A stretch of DNA of 64,000 nt from Actinomycetota bacterium (GTDB lineage Bacteria > Actinomycetota > Actinomycetes > Nanopelagicales > Nanopelagicaceae). The notes below the pieces were generated by a model. The model did no database searches. It saw only the letters and a program-made list of their open reading frames with translations, and was not told the DNA's origin. Where the stretch lies: assembly GCA_947449535.1 (NCBI GenBank), contig CANFRP010000003.1, forward strand, positions 36,780-100,779. Direction: 5' to 3'. The translations under genes were made by a program, and so were the position numbers. Positions 9,704 to 21,937 of this stretch are shown in pieces; positions within the stretch are counted from its first letter, which is position 1, and every line of letters begins with the position of its first letter.

Positions 9704-10303
9704 ATGAGTCTCACACCATTTATTTATAGCGCCCATGATCTTCCACGGCGCGCAGGGGAAATTCGTCAAGTTTCCTTGGAGATTGATGAACATGAAGAAC
9801 TCGGCTTTGAAGTCTTAGCTATTGCAAAGGATGAGCCCATCGATATCGAGATGACGCTGCAATCAGTCGATGAAGGAGTTCTGGTCACTGCCACAGTGCA
9901 ATCGGTGGCTATTGGCGAATGCGGTCGCTGTCTTGATCCGGTTGAGATTGATGTGGATGAGAAATTCATGGAGCTCTACGAATATGACGTAGATCCTCGA
10001 CAAGCTCGTAAGGCAGATAAGAAAAAGAAGAAGGCAGATAAGCCGGAAGAGCTCTCTGAGGAAGATGATGAAGTGCGCCATATGGTTGGCGAATTAATCG
10101 ACCTCGAAGGTCCTATTCGCGATGCCATCATCCTCAATCTTCCGATTAACCCCCTCTGTAGCGCTGATTGCCTGGGGCTCTGCCCAGAGTGCGGGGCCAA
10201 ATGGAGCGAGCTGCCCGAGGATCATGCTCATGATGTGATCGATGCCCGTTGGGCCGCTCTCCAAGCGCTGAAAGAGTTGAATTTGCCCGAAAACGGGGGA
10301 TGA
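9704..10303 (+). CDS. YceD/DUF177 family protein
   Basis: 199 aa; CGRCLDP, INPLCSADCLGLCPECG; precedes rpmF. Confidence 0.88.
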   Translation: MSLTPFIYSAHDLPRRAGEIRQVSLEIDEHEELGFEVLAIAKDEPIDIEMTLQSVDEGVLVTATVQSVAIGECGRCLDPVEIDVDEKFMELYEYDVDPRQARKADKKKKKADKPEELSEEDDEVRHMVGELIDLEGPIRDAIILNLPINPLCSADCLGLCPECGAKWSELPEDHAHDVIDARWAALQALKELNLPENGG

Positions 10304-10388
10304 GGGATACTTCAACCCTGAAAGCGAGCCCGAGTGGGCTTGTATTTCTTTAATAAGTTAAAGAAATTTTTAGCAAGAGGAGCACATC

Positions 10389-10562
10389 ATGCCGGTCCCA
10401 AAGCGAAAGCTCTCCCGTTCGCGTACCCGCCATCGCCGTAGCTCATGGAAAACAACTGTTGCGCCAATTGCTACTTGCGGTCAGTGCCAGTCACCAAAGC
10501 TCCAACACACAGCGTGCCCAACATGTGGCACCTACAACAGCCGTCAAGTTCTCTCTGTTTAA
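10389..10562 (+). CDS. rpmF: 50S ribosomal protein L32 (57 aa, missing from supplied ORF track)
   Basis: MPVPKRKLSRSRTRHRRSSWKTTVAPIATCGQCQSPKLQHTACPTCGTYNSRQVLSV; RBS AAGAGGAG. Confidence 0.95.
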   Translation: MPVPKRKLSRSRTRHRRSSWKTTVAPIATCGQCQSPKLQHTACPTCGTYNSRQVLSV

Positions 10563-10587
10563 TTAACAGTTAATAAGAGGTATCACT

Positions 10588-11265
10588 CTGTACTCTCGAC
10601 TTAACCAATCACTCGGCGCCACGGTTAAGGATGAGTTACTAGAACTCGCACTTACTCACCGTTCATTTGCTTATGAATCGGGTGGAATTCCCACCAACGA
10701 ACGCTTGGAATTTTTAGGCGATAGCGTTCTCGGGCTCGTTGTTACCGAAGAGCTCTACATCCATTTTCCCGATCTCGACGAATCACGTCTCTCACCACTG
10801 CGTTCTGGCGTAGTAAATATGCGCGCGCTCGCAGATCTCGCTCGCCAACTTCACCTCGGTGAATACCTTCGAATCGGTAAAGGCGAAGAGTCCACTAATG
10901 GGCGCGATAAGAATTCAATACTTGCTGACACTCTGGAAGCCCTAGTGGGAGCAATTTATTTACAACATGGATTTATTAAGACTTCGGAGATTATTCTGGA
11001 ATGGTTCAAGCCACTTATTACTAGCGCTAACGAGCAGGGAATTGGGCTCGATGGAAAGACCGCTCTGCAAGAGCTAGTTGCATCCAAGAGCCTTGGCGCA
11101 CCCGAATATGTAGTTGAAGAATCTGGTCCCGATCACGATAAGAGTTTTACCGCAGTCGCTGTCGTGGCAGGGGAGCGATTTGAGATGGGCCATGGAAAGA
11201 GTAAGCGGGAAGCCGAACAAGCCGCAGCAAAATTGGCATATGAGGTTCTTAACTCTCGAAAGTAG
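10588..11265 (+). CDS. rnc: Ribonuclease III (apparent CTG start; ORF track starts inside the conserved core at 10705)
   Basis: In-frame upstream sequence YSRLNQSLGATVKDELLELALTHRSFAYESGGIPTNERLEFLGDSVL contains the RNase III N-terminal core; AAGAGG 7 nt before CTG; dsRBD at C-terminus. Confidence 0.9.
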   Translation: MYSRLNQSLGATVKDELLELALTHRSFAYESGGIPTNERLEFLGDSVLGLVVTEELYIHFPDLDESRLSPLRSGVVNMRALADLARQLHLGEYLRIGKGEESTNGRDKNSILADTLEALVGAIYLQHGFIKTSEIILEWFKPLITSANEQGIGLDGKTALQELVASKSLGAPEYVVEESGPDHDKSFTAVAVVAGERFEMGHGKSKREAEQAAAKLAYEVLNSRK

Positions 11266-11322
11266 CGCCACACGCCCCTTCGGCAAGTAAATCTGAGCCT
11301 AGATTTCAGATAGGTTCTCCCT

Positions 11323-14300
11323 GTGTATTTGAAAAGTATGACGCTCAAGGGCTTTAAGTCCTTCGCCTCATCGACCACGCTCAATTTCGAGCCTGGCATT
11401 ACCTGCGTCGTCGGCCCTAACGGTTCTGGAAAATCCAACGTGGTCGATGCCCTCTCCTGGGTTATGGGTGAGCAAGGCGCCAAATCGCTACGTGGCGGCA
11501 AGATGGAAGATGTTATTTTCGCTGGAACATCTGGCCGTGCCCCCCTCGGTCGCGCAGAAGTATCTGTGACGATTGATAACACATCAGGTGTTTTGCCGAT
11601 CGATTTCACTGAAGTCACTATCACGCGAATTCTTTTCCGCAATGGCGCATCTGAATATCAACTCAATGGCGACACCACCCGACTACTCGACATTCAAGAA
11701 CTACTCAGCGATAGCGGTATCGGTCGCGAGATGCACGTAATCGTTGGACAAGGCCAGCTCGATGCAATTTTGCTCGCAAATCCAGAGGAGCGTCGGGCAT
11801 TCATCGAAGAAGCTGCTGGAGTTTTGAAGCACCGCAAGCGGAAAGAGAAGGCAATTCGCAAGCTCGATTCGATGCAGGCGAATCTTGCTCGTATTCAAGA
11901 CCTCACCGTTGAACTTCGCCGCCAACTCAAGCCACTCGGCAAGCAAGCTGAAGTTGCTCGTAAAGCTTCTGTCATTCAATCCGATGTTCGTGATTCACGC
12001 TTGCGTATCTTGGCTGATGATCTTTTACAGCTTCGATCTACCCAAGATGCAGAAGTTGCGGATGAGACTTCGCTTCGCCTTCGTCGCGATGAGGTAGAGA
12101 AAGCGCTCAATCAATCACGCGCTCGCGAAGAAGAGATCGACCGAGTCACAGCGGAGGAGAGCCCGCTTCTTGTTGCTGCTCAAGAGAATTACTACAAACT
12201 CACCGCTCAACGGGAAAAATTCCGCGGTGTGCAAAATCTTTCATCAGAGCGTGCCCGGTTCCTCTCGGAAGAGGCGGAAGAAGCGAGATCAAGTGGTCGC
12301 GATCCGGAAGCTATGGAATCGGAAGCAAAGGTATTGCGTGAAGAAGAGCGCGGCCTTGCTAGTGAAGTAACGATCTCCTCAACTGCTCTGTCGGCCCAAT
12401 CAGTTGAGCTCAAAAGAATCGAAGAACAACTTCTACAAGAAGAAAACGCCGTCTCCGCCGCACTTCGCGCAATTGCTGATCAGCGAGAAGGAACTGCCCG
12501 CCAAGAAGGCCATATCAATGGACTTCGCTCTCGCATCGATGCCACAAACGCTGAGACAACTCGTCTGACTAATTCTCGTGATGCAGCGGCCGCAAGACTT
12601 CGATCCTTCCAAGAGGAGTACGCACTTCTCGAAACTCAAATTGCTAGCTTGGATGCATCTGAGCCTGGCCTTGATTCTGAATTTGAAAATGCAAAGAACG
12701 CACTTGCCACAGTAACTGCTGAGCATGTTGCACTTCTTGAAAAGGAGCGAGAAGCAGAGCGCTCCCGATCTGGACTAGAGGCTCGACTTCGCGCACTTCA
12801 AGAATCACTCGAACATCGCGATGGTTCAGAAGCACTTATCGGAGGACGTGGGGGAGTGCAAGTTCGCGGACGTCTCGCCTCATTGATCAACGTCACCAAC
12901 GGTTGGGAAGCTGCAGTAGCAGCAGCGCTCGGACCGCTCTCTGACTCAGTTGTTGTCGCTAGCGTTTCCAATGCAGTTTCTGCTCTCACCATGTTGAAGA
13001 GTGAATCTGCTGGACAATCAGAGATCCTGGTCATTGATCAGAACAATGAAATGGCGCGTTCTAGTCGCACAATTCCAGCTGGATTCACCGCTCTTGCGAG
13101 CTTGGTTTCCTCCACTGAAATCTCATCAGTTATGCAGAACTTGCTCGCAGGTTTTGTGGCTGTTGAAAATTTGCAAGAAGCGCAGCGTGCACTTGAAGCC
13201 GATGCCTCCTGTATTGCGGTCACCCGTGATGGAGATGTCCTCAGTCGAATTCGCGTTCGCGGTGGCTCTACCGGCAATAATTCTGCGATCGAAATCTCTG
13301 CCATGGTGGAGAAAGCACAAACCCAACTCAATGAAATTATTGTTACCTGCGATCGTTTAAAGTTCGAGCTTGTTCGTGCAGAAGAAGAGATGAACTCCCG
13401 TAAGAACACCTACGAAATAGCGCTCTCCAAGCTCAATGACTCTGATGCAAAGATGTCTGGCCTGGCCGAACAGATGGCTGTCGCCGGACAAAATGTGAAG
13501 AGCGCGCAAGCAGAAGTAGATCGCGTGACCGCATCGCTCACAGAAGCGACAGAACAACGCGCCAATGATGAGCGGGATTTATCTGCCGCGATTGCCCAAT
13601 TTGAATCGCAACAAGAGCCAACAGAGCCAGATCTCACACATCTGGAAGACCTTCGCTCAAAAGTCTCTGCTGCCCGTTCGCTGGAAGTTGAAGCGCGACT
13701 TGAACTTCGCACTTTAGAAGAGCGCCTGACAGCACTTGCAGCTCGCGCACTATCACTGGAGCAATCAGCAATTCATGAACGCGAATCAGCTACACGCGCA
13801 GTCTCTCGGCGGGAACAACGCGCCGTGGCCGCCCTTACCGCTCAAGCTGTGGCAGATGCCGCTTATGAAGCACTCATTCAAATTGAAGTCTCAATCTCTA
13901 AAGCAGCAGCAGAACGCGAGCGACTAGAAATTTCACGTTCTGATCGTGAAGGCGAAATTCTCTCCGTCCGCGCCAGGGCGCGTGAGCTCACAACCGAACT
14001 TGATGCACTGACCTCTAGCGTTCACCGCGATGAGATTGCTCGCGCAGAACAACGCCTACGGATCGAGCAACTTGAAGTTCGCGCAGTTGAAGAATTGGGC
14101 GTCGATGTCGCCACGCTCGTCAATGAATACGGCCCATCAAATGATGTCCCAACATTTGTTGAAGATGAGGAAGGTAATTTTGTTCCTGGCGAATTGATTC
14201 CTTATCGCCGCGATCAGCAAGAGAAGCGTCTGGCACAAGCAGAGCGCTCACTAGTTCTTCTCGGCAAGATCAACCCACTCGCACTCGAGGAATACACCTC

Positions 14301-14871
14301 ACTTGAAGAGCGTCTGCGTTACTTGGCTGAGCAGCTTGAAGATCTCAAGAAAACCAAGCGCGATCTGCTCGACATCATTAAAGAAGTTGACGACAAAGTG
14401 CAACAGATCTTCAAAGATGCCTATGACGATGTTGCGCGCGAGTTCGAAACCATCTTTGCGCGTCTCTTCCCAGGTGGCGATGGCCGCTTGATCATGACCA
14501 ACCCAGAAGATTTGATGAACGCTGGCGTTGATGTGGAAGCACGTCCACCAGGAAAGCGCGTTAAGCGATTGTCACTTCTCTCCGGTGGCGAGCGTTCACT
14601 CGTTGCAGTTGCACTCCTCGTAGCCATCTTTAAAGCTCGTCCAAGTCCGTTCTATGTAATGGATGAAGTGGAAGCGGCGCTCGATGACTCAAACCTCAGC
14701 CGCCTACTTGGAGTATTTGAAGAACTGCGCGAGAAGTCTCAGCTGATCGTTATTACTCACCAAAAGCGCACCATGGAGATTGCAGATGCGCTTTATGGCG
14801 TCACGATGCGCGGAGATGGAGTATCAGAAGTGATCTCTCAGCGTCTGCGCGACACCGAAACTGTCTCCTAA
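11323..14871 (+). CDS. smc: Chromosome segregation protein SMC
   Basis: 1182 aa; MYLKSMTLKGFKSFASST, GPNGSGKSNVVDALSWVMGEQ, hinge, LLSGGERSLVAVALL, DEVEAALDDSN. Confidence 0.97.
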   Translation: MYLKSMTLKGFKSFASSTTLNFEPGITCVVGPNGSGKSNVVDALSWVMGEQGAKSLRGGKMEDVIFAGTSGRAPLGRAEVSVTIDNTSGVLPIDFTEVTITRILFRNGASEYQLNGDTTRLLDIQELLSDSGIGREMHVIVGQGQLDAILLANPEERRAFIEEAAGVLKHRKRKEKAIRKLDSMQANLARIQDLTVELRRQLKPLGKQAEVARKASVIQSDVRDSRLRILADDLLQLRSTQDAEVADETSLRLRRDEVEKALNQSRAREEEIDRVTAEESPLLVAAQENYYKLTAQREKFRGVQNLSSERARFLSEEAEEARSSGRDPEAMESEAKVLREEERGLASEVTISSTALSAQSVELKRIEEQLLQEENAVSAALRAIADQREGTARQEGHINGLRSRIDATNAETTRLTNSRDAAAARLRSFQEEYALLETQIASLDASEPGLDSEFENAKNALATVTAEHVALLEKEREAERSRSGLEARLRALQESLEHRDGSEALIGGRGGVQVRGRLASLINVTNGWEAAVAAALGPLSDSVVVASVSNAVSALTMLKSESAGQSEILVIDQNNEMARSSRTIPAGFTALASLVSSTEISSVMQNLLAGFVAVENLQEAQRALEADASCIAVTRDGDVLSRIRVRGGSTGNNSAIEISAMVEKAQTQLNEIIVTCDRLKFELVRAEEEMNSRKNTYEIALSKLNDSDAKMSGLAEQMAVAGQNVKSAQAEVDRVTASLTEATEQRANDERDLSAAIAQFESQQEPTEPDLTHLEDLRSKVSAARSLEVEARLELRTLEERLTALAARALSLEQSAIHERESATRAVSRREQRAVAALTAQAVADAAYEALIQIEVSISKAAAERERLEISRSDREGEILSVRARARELTTELDALTSSVHRDEIARAEQRLRIEQLEVRAVEELGVDVATLVNEYGPSNDVPTFVEDEEGNFVPGELIPYRRDQQEKRLAQAERSLVLLGKINPLALEEYTSLEERLRYLAEQLEDLKKTKRDLLDIIKEVDDKVQQIFKDAYDDVAREFETIFARLFPGGDGRLIMTNPEDLMNAGVDVEARPPGKRVKRLSLLSGGERSLVAVALLVAIFKARPSPFYVMDEVEAALDDSNLSRLLGVFEELREKSQLIVITHQKRTMEIADALYGVTMRGDGVSEVISQRLRDTETVS

Positions 14872-14885
14872 TTTAGCGATCTCTA

Positions 14886-15725
14886 ATGGCGCTCTTTAGC
14901 AAACTCTTCTCCAAACTCCGCGGTGGGTCACCGTCATCTGCGGATTGGGAAGAGATTGAACGCTCATTGATTGAATCTGATTTAGGTGCAACAAATTCCG
15001 CCGAAATTATTGCGTTGGCCAAGAAAGTAAAAGCAGATGAGATTGAGCAATCTGTTTCTGAAGCACTCACGGGTTGGTTGAGCCGCGCTCCTCGATCTTT
15101 GGCATCGCACCCCGAGCGGATCACCACGGTATTGGTTGTCGGCGTTAATGGCACTGGCAAGACAACATCCTCTGCCAAATTAGTCTCACTGTTGAAATCC
15201 CAAAATAGGAAGATTGTTTTAGGTGCAGCTGATACTTTTCGCGCGGCGGCGATTGAACAATTACAGACCTGGGGTGAACGCCTAGATGTTCCGGTTGTTG
15301 CAGGAGTGGCGAATGGAGATCCGGCATCGGTTGCATTTGACGCAGCGACAAAGGCAAAGGGCGATGGCGCTGATTATTTAATTATTGATACAGCAGGGCG
15401 ACTGCATACAAAATCAGGGCTAATGGATGAGCTCGGAAAAGTTCGCCGAGTGATTGAAAAAGTAACTCCAGTCGATGAAGTTCTCCTCGTTGTCGATGCC
15501 ACCACGGGTCAAAATGGAATTGCGCAAGCGAAAACCTTTATTGAAAGTGTGGCCGTCACTGGTCTGATCCTGACCAAAATGGATGGCTCGGCCAAGGGCG
15601 GTATTGCTCTCGCCATTGAGCGCGAGACTGGCCTGCCCGTGAAATTTGTGGGCACCGGGGAGGGCGCAGGGGATTTTGCCCCCTTCGATTCCACCGCCTA
15701 CGTGAATGGCTTAACACAGTCTTAA
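14886..15725 (+). CDS. ftsY: Signal recognition particle receptor FtsY
   Basis: GVNGTGKTTSSAKL, DTFRAAAIEQLQTW, DTAGRLHTKSGLMDEL, TKMDGSAKGG. Confidence 0.95.
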   Translation: MALFSKLFSKLRGGSPSSADWEEIERSLIESDLGATNSAEIIALAKKVKADEIEQSVSEALTGWLSRAPRSLASHPERITTVLVVGVNGTGKTTSSAKLVSLLKSQNRKIVLGAADTFRAAAIEQLQTWGERLDVPVVAGVANGDPASVAFDAATKAKGDGADYLIIDTAGRLHTKSGLMDELGKVRRVIEKVTPVDEVLLVVDATTGQNGIAQAKTFIESVAVTGLILTKMDGSAKGGIALAIERETGLPVKFVGTGEGAGDFAPFDSTAYVNGLTQS

Positions 15726-15863
15726 CACAACGCCCCAAAGTGTGACCTGACCGAAATACTTCCCTCGATCACCTGTAACTCCGCCTAGAGAAGGTTCACC
15801 TATCTCAATGGGGAGAGTTCGACTTATCTTGAACTAAATACTTGAACTCAATTGGAGTAAATA

Positions 15864-17476
<1,613 letters not shown>

Positions 17477-17492
17477 TCAGTAGGCTTAAAAC

Positions 17493-19754
17493 ATGGGGAC
17501 CCGAGAGCGACGTGAACGTTCTGATCTGAACGATCGCGAACTCTCGGGTCTTTTTCATGCAGCCATTAGCTCGCATGTGGAGAATGTAGATTCGATCGCG
17601 CTTGCAGCAGTAGGCGGCTATGGCCGTGGTGAATTATCTCCGGGCTCAGATCTAGATCTCCTCATCATTCATGATGGCAGTACCAGTGCCGAAAAACTTC
17701 AAGAATTTGTCAACGCACTTCTCTACCCATTGTGGGATGCGGGCAAGGCGGTTGATCATTCTGTTCGAACTCGCGCAGAGACACGTGAAATTGCGGATGA
17801 AGATATTCGAGTACTACAGGGTTTGCTCGATATTCGATATATCGCCGGAAACCAAGATTTGGTCGCAGCTGTCGGCGATGATGCTTTAGAAGATTGGCGT
17901 AAGAACTACAAACGAAATCTTCCGAAGTTGCGAGCATCTGTCCAAGAACGAGCTGCGCGATCTGGCGAACTTGCATTCCTCTTGGAGCCCGACCTCAAAG
18001 AGGCGCGAGGTGGATTGCGCGATGTACATGCCCTGCGAGCGATTGCCACAAGTGGCGTTGTCTCCGTTGCGTTAGATCGAGTGGCGCGTGCTGAATTAGT
18101 ACTCTCCAACGTTCGAGATGCACTTCACGATCAGACTGGCCGCAACCGGGATCAATTATTACTACCTGAACAAGATCGGGTTGCTGCTCTCTTAGATTAT
18201 TCAGATGCTGATGCCTTAATGCTCGATGTAGCCAAAGCAGCTCGCTCGGTGGATTACGTAATGGATCTGACATGGAACAGAATTGATGAAGGTAAGCCTC
18301 GTTCCTTTTTTAAGCGAGAGAAATCCGAAGTTGTCGGCAAAGGGCTCGTGACTAGTGGGCGAGAAGTTGAAATTGCAGATGAACATGAGATCGCCAATGA
18401 TCCCGGTCTTGGATTGCGCGCAGCAGCGATCGCTGCCCAAAAAGGGTTGCCAATCTCGATTGAGAGTTGTATCGCTTTGGCCGAGAATTTCTCTCCGATC
18501 GCGGTGCCATGGCCGCGACAGTCTCGGGAAGATCTCGTTGCATTGATCGGTGCCGGATCTTCAATGATTCGAGTTTTTGAAGCGTTGGACCAAGAGAGCT
18601 TGATCGCAAAGTGGATTCCTGAATGGGAGCATGTTCGATTTTTGCCACAGCGCAATGTTCTCCATCGCCATACTGTGGATCGCCATATGTTAGAGACGGC
18701 TGTTCGAGCCTCGCTTCTCACACGTACCGTTCATCGCCCCGACCTCCTCCTGATTGCAGCTCTACTTCACGATATAGGCAAAGGATTTCCCAATAAGGAT
18801 CACTCTGAATATGGCGAGGAGTTGATTGCTTCGGTAGGAGAACGATTGGGATTTTCTTCAGCTGATACTGCGACCCTGGCACTTTTAGTGAAACACCATC
18901 TCTTACTCTCCTCGGTTGCCACGCGTCGTGATCTTGATGATCCAGAAACCATAAATTTTGTGGTGGGTGCCATTGATTCACCGGAAACTTTAGAAATATT
19001 GCATGCCCTCTCCATCGCTGATGGGGAAGCAACCGGGCGAGCTGCATGGAGTGATTGGAAAGCCGGTCTGGTTTCAGATCTGGTGAGTAGATGTCTGGCA
19101 GCAATGTCGGGCATCAAGCCTGCGTCCAAGCCCGAATTGACCGAGGAGCAATTGCGAAAGCTATCCACCAAAGAATTAGATGTTTCGATTACTCCGGGGG
19201 AGAGTACATATGAAATTGAAATTCTCGCACCTGATCAAGTAGGGCTACTGGCAGCTGTAGCTGGCGTCTTTAGTATTTCCCGAATGGATGTCCGTTCTGC
19301 TCGAACGCGAACTCACCAAGATTTTGTTCTGATGAAATGGAATGTGGCGCTCGACGCTAATGCACCGCTGCCTGAACGTGATCGCTTTATTGAACTTCTC
19401 AAAAAAGCACTGGATGGCGAAATTGACTTAAATCGAAAAATTGATGATCGCATTGATACCTATCGCAAATATCCTGGCATTCCGGTCCCGCCGCCTGTGG
19501 TTACGGCGACAAATGACATAGCCACCAAAGCAACCGTTATTGAAGTTCGGATGCATGATCGTCCGGGCGTTCTCTATACGGTGGCAAAAGCAATCACTCG
19601 ATTTGGCGTAGATATTAATTCCGCGATCGTTGCGACTTTAGGCGCAGAAGCATTTGATACTTTGTATGTGAGTGATCTCAATGGGGAAGCCCTGGATGAA
19701 GGGCGCGCGAAACTCCTAGCGGCCCAAGTCGAAAAGTTTTTATTGACCCAGTAG
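17493..19754 (+). CDS. glnD: [Protein-PII] uridylyl/adenylyltransferase
   Basis: GGYGRGELSPGSDLDLL nucleotidyltransferase motif, HDIGKG HD domain, two C-terminal ACT domains. Confidence 0.94.
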   Translation: MGTRERRERSDLNDRELSGLFHAAISSHVENVDSIALAAVGGYGRGELSPGSDLDLLIIHDGSTSAEKLQEFVNALLYPLWDAGKAVDHSVRTRAETREIADEDIRVLQGLLDIRYIAGNQDLVAAVGDDALEDWRKNYKRNLPKLRASVQERAARSGELAFLLEPDLKEARGGLRDVHALRAIATSGVVSVALDRVARAELVLSNVRDALHDQTGRNRDQLLLPEQDRVAALLDYSDADALMLDVAKAARSVDYVMDLTWNRIDEGKPRSFFKREKSEVVGKGLVTSGREVEIADEHEIANDPGLGLRAAAIAAQKGLPISIESCIALAENFSPIAVPWPRQSREDLVALIGAGSSMIRVFEALDQESLIAKWIPEWEHVRFLPQRNVLHRHTVDRHMLETAVRASLLTRTVHRPDLLLIAALLHDIGKGFPNKDHSEYGEELIASVGERLGFSSADTATLALLVKHHLLLSSVATRRDLDDPETINFVVGAIDSPETLEILHALSIADGEATGRAAWSDWKAGLVSDLVSRCLAAMSGIKPASKPELTEEQLRKLSTKELDVSITPGESTYEIEILAPDQVGLLAAVAGVFSISRMDVRSARTRTHQDFVLMKWNVALDANAPLPERDRFIELLKKALDGEIDLNRKIDDRIDTYRKYPGIPVPPPVVTATNDIATKATVIEVRMHDRPGVLYTVAKAITRFGVDINSAIVATLGAEAFDTLYVSDLNGEALDEGRAKLLAAQVEKFLLTQ

Positions 19755-19763
19755 CCTTGCCGC

Positions 19764-21227
19764 GTGTTCGACTCCCTCTCCGCCAAGTTTGCTAGCGCAT
19801 TCACCTCTCTGCGTGGGCGCGGGCGAATTAAGGCGAGCGACCTCGATGAGATTCTCGGCGAAATTCGCGCTGCGCTCCTTGATTCAGATGTAGCTATTTC
19901 AGTAGCCGATGGATTTATTGCCCGCATCAAAGATCGAGTTTCACCAACGTTGGATGAAATTAATAAGAGTACAAATCCATCGCAATCCATTTTTACGGTC
20001 GTTAACGAAGAGTTAGTCGCAATTCTTGGCGGGAGTGCCCGCCGAATTAGATTGGCGAAGAAGCCACCTACCGTCATTCTCCTTACTGGACTTCAAGGTG
20101 CAGGTAAGACAACTCTTGCCGGCAAGCTCGCCAAATATTTAAAGGATCAAGGCAACACTCCACTTCTCATTGCTTCAGATCTCCAGCGCCCAAATGCGGT
20201 CACGCAATTACAAGTTGTAGGTAAGTCTGTGGGAGTTCCAGTCTTTGCTCCCGAAGCGGGCAATGGAGTTGGCGATCCAGTACGTGTTGCAAAAGATGGC
20301 TTGAAATTCGCGGAAGATAAATTGCATAACATCGTCATTGTCGATACCGCAGGTCGCCTCGGTATTGATGCAGAGATGATGCAACAAGTTATCCGGATTC
20401 GAGATGCAGTTTCACCGGATGAAATTCTCTTTGTTGTGGATGCAATGATTGGCCAAGATGCGGTGCGCACTGCTCAGGCATTTAATGAAGGCGTGGGCTT
20501 TGATGCGGTAGTTCTCACAAAACTCGATGGCGATGCCCGCGGTGGCGCAGCGCTCTCCATCACTGAAATCACCGGCAAGCCAATTATGTTTGCCTCAACT
20601 GGCGAGAAACTTGGCGATTTTGATCTCTTCTATCCCGATCGAATGGCCTCTCGAATTCTTGGTCTTGGTGATGTCCAGACCTTAGCCGAACAAGCCAAGA
20701 ACGCTTTTGATGGAGATGCGGCAGAGAAGTTAGAGAAGAAGTTTGCGAGCGGGGAGGATTTCACGCTCGATGATTTCCTTGAGCAATTACAAGCGATGAA
20801 AAAAATGGGCTCTATGACCAAGTTGCTCGGAATGCTTCCAGGAGCAAATTCAGGGGCCATGAAGAAACAGATTGATTCCTTTGATGATGCCGAACTTGTT
20901 CGCACTCAGGCCATTGTTCAATCGATGACTCCAGCCGAGCGATCTAATACAAATTTATTGAATGGATCTCGTCGTGCGCGCATTGCACAGGGAAGTGGCC
21001 GCCAAGTCTCAGAAGTGAATTCATTGGTCGAGCGCTTTACTGGCGCCCAGAAGATGATGAAAGCGATGCGATCAGGTAAAGGAATGCCAGGGGGAATGCA
21101 GTTGCCGCCAGGTATGGCCCTTCCGGGAGGTATGCCAAATATGGGTGCTCCTTCTCCAAAAATTGCGCCTCCGAAGAAGAAATCTCGCTCCGGAAATCCT
21201 GCCAAACGGGCAGTTGAAGAGAGCTAA
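19764..21227 (+). CDS. ffh: Signal recognition particle protein
   Basis: GLQGAGKTTLAGKLA, DLQRPNAVTQL, DTAGRLGIDAEMM, Met-rich C-terminal M domain; GTG start. Confidence 0.96.
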   Translation: MFDSLSAKFASAFTSLRGRGRIKASDLDEILGEIRAALLDSDVAISVADGFIARIKDRVSPTLDEINKSTNPSQSIFTVVNEELVAILGGSARRIRLAKKPPTVILLTGLQGAGKTTLAGKLAKYLKDQGNTPLLIASDLQRPNAVTQLQVVGKSVGVPVFAPEAGNGVGDPVRVAKDGLKFAEDKLHNIVIVDTAGRLGIDAEMMQQVIRIRDAVSPDEILFVVDAMIGQDAVRTAQAFNEGVGFDAVVLTKLDGDARGGAALSITEITGKPIMFASTGEKLGDFDLFYPDRMASRILGLGDVQTLAEQAKNAFDGDAAEKLEKKFASGEDFTLDDFLEQLQAMKKMGSMTKLLGMLPGANSGAMKKQIDSFDDAELVRTQAIVQSMTPAERSNTNLLNGSRRARIAQGSGRQVSEVNSLVERFTGAQKMMKAMRSGKGMPGGMQLPPGMALPGGMPNMGAPSPKIAPPKKKSRSGNPAKRAVEES

Positions 21228-21386
21228 TCTCCCAATTTGGGATCGAGGCTTCAAGATGGCAAGATTGGCCTCCTGTCTAGGGGCCCTCTACCCCTTAGCC
21301 CAGACCCATAAACAATGGAATGACCGATAAGCAACGCTCCCACTGTTGTGAATTAGTTAGACCGAACATTCAAGGAGAAAGCCTTC

Positions 21387-21935
21387 GTGGCCGTAAAAAT
21401 TAAACTCATGCGTCTCGGCAAGATTCGCACACCTCATTACCGTATCGTCGTTGCAGATGCTCGCGTAGCTCGTAACGGTCGCGCAATTGAAGAGATCGGT
21501 CGTTACTCACCAATCTCAGAGCCTTCATTTATTGAAGTTAACTCAGATCGCGCGCAGTACTGGCTCGGCGTTGGTGCACAACCAACCGAAGCCGTTGAGG
21601 CGCTATTTAAGATCACCGGTGACTGGCAGAAAGCTAAGGGCCTTCCAGGAACTGAAGGAACATTGAAGAAGATCGCACCAAAGGTTGATAAGCGCGTTGC
21701 ATACGAAGCTGCAGTCAAAGATGCGATGAATGAGCCAGCAGATGGCGCCACAACAATGAAGAAGAAGGCTGCAGATAAGTTAGCTGCAAAGGCCAACCCA
21801 GTTGTTGAAGAGGCTGTTGTTGAGACACCAGTAGCAGAGGCACCAGTTGCTGAAGTTGTTGAAGAAGCAGCTCCAGAAGCCGCAGTTGAAGCACCAGTTG
21901 CTGACGCTGTCGCCGAAGAAAGCGCAGCTGAATAA
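21387..21935 (+). CDS. rpsP: 30S ribosomal protein S16 with acidic Ala/Val/Pro/Glu C-terminal extension
   Basis: [42 protein letters not shown]. Confidence 0.96.
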   Translation: MAVKIKLMRLGKIRTPHYRIVVADARVARNGRAIEEIGRYSPISEPSFIEVNSDRAQYWLGVGAQPTEAVEALFKITGDWQKAKGLPGTEGTLKKIAPKVDKRVAYEAAVKDAMNEPADGATTMKKKAADKLAAKANPVVEEAVVETPVAEAPVAEVVEEAAPEAAVEAPVADAVAEESAAE

Positions 21936-21937
21936 TT

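Noticed and set aside
10304-10388. AGCCC-gagt-GGGCT hairpin before rpmF
   Set aside because: Only 5 bp and no T-run; too weak to call terminator or L32 autoregulatory site.
12798-13712. Several antisense ORFs over smc (for example 13038-13409, 13410-13712)
   Set aside because: Low-complexity Ser/Arg-rich translations opposite a clearly real SMC frame.
18254-18721. 155-aa antisense ORF in glnD
   Set aside because: Opposite the well-supported GlnD frame, no recognisable domain.
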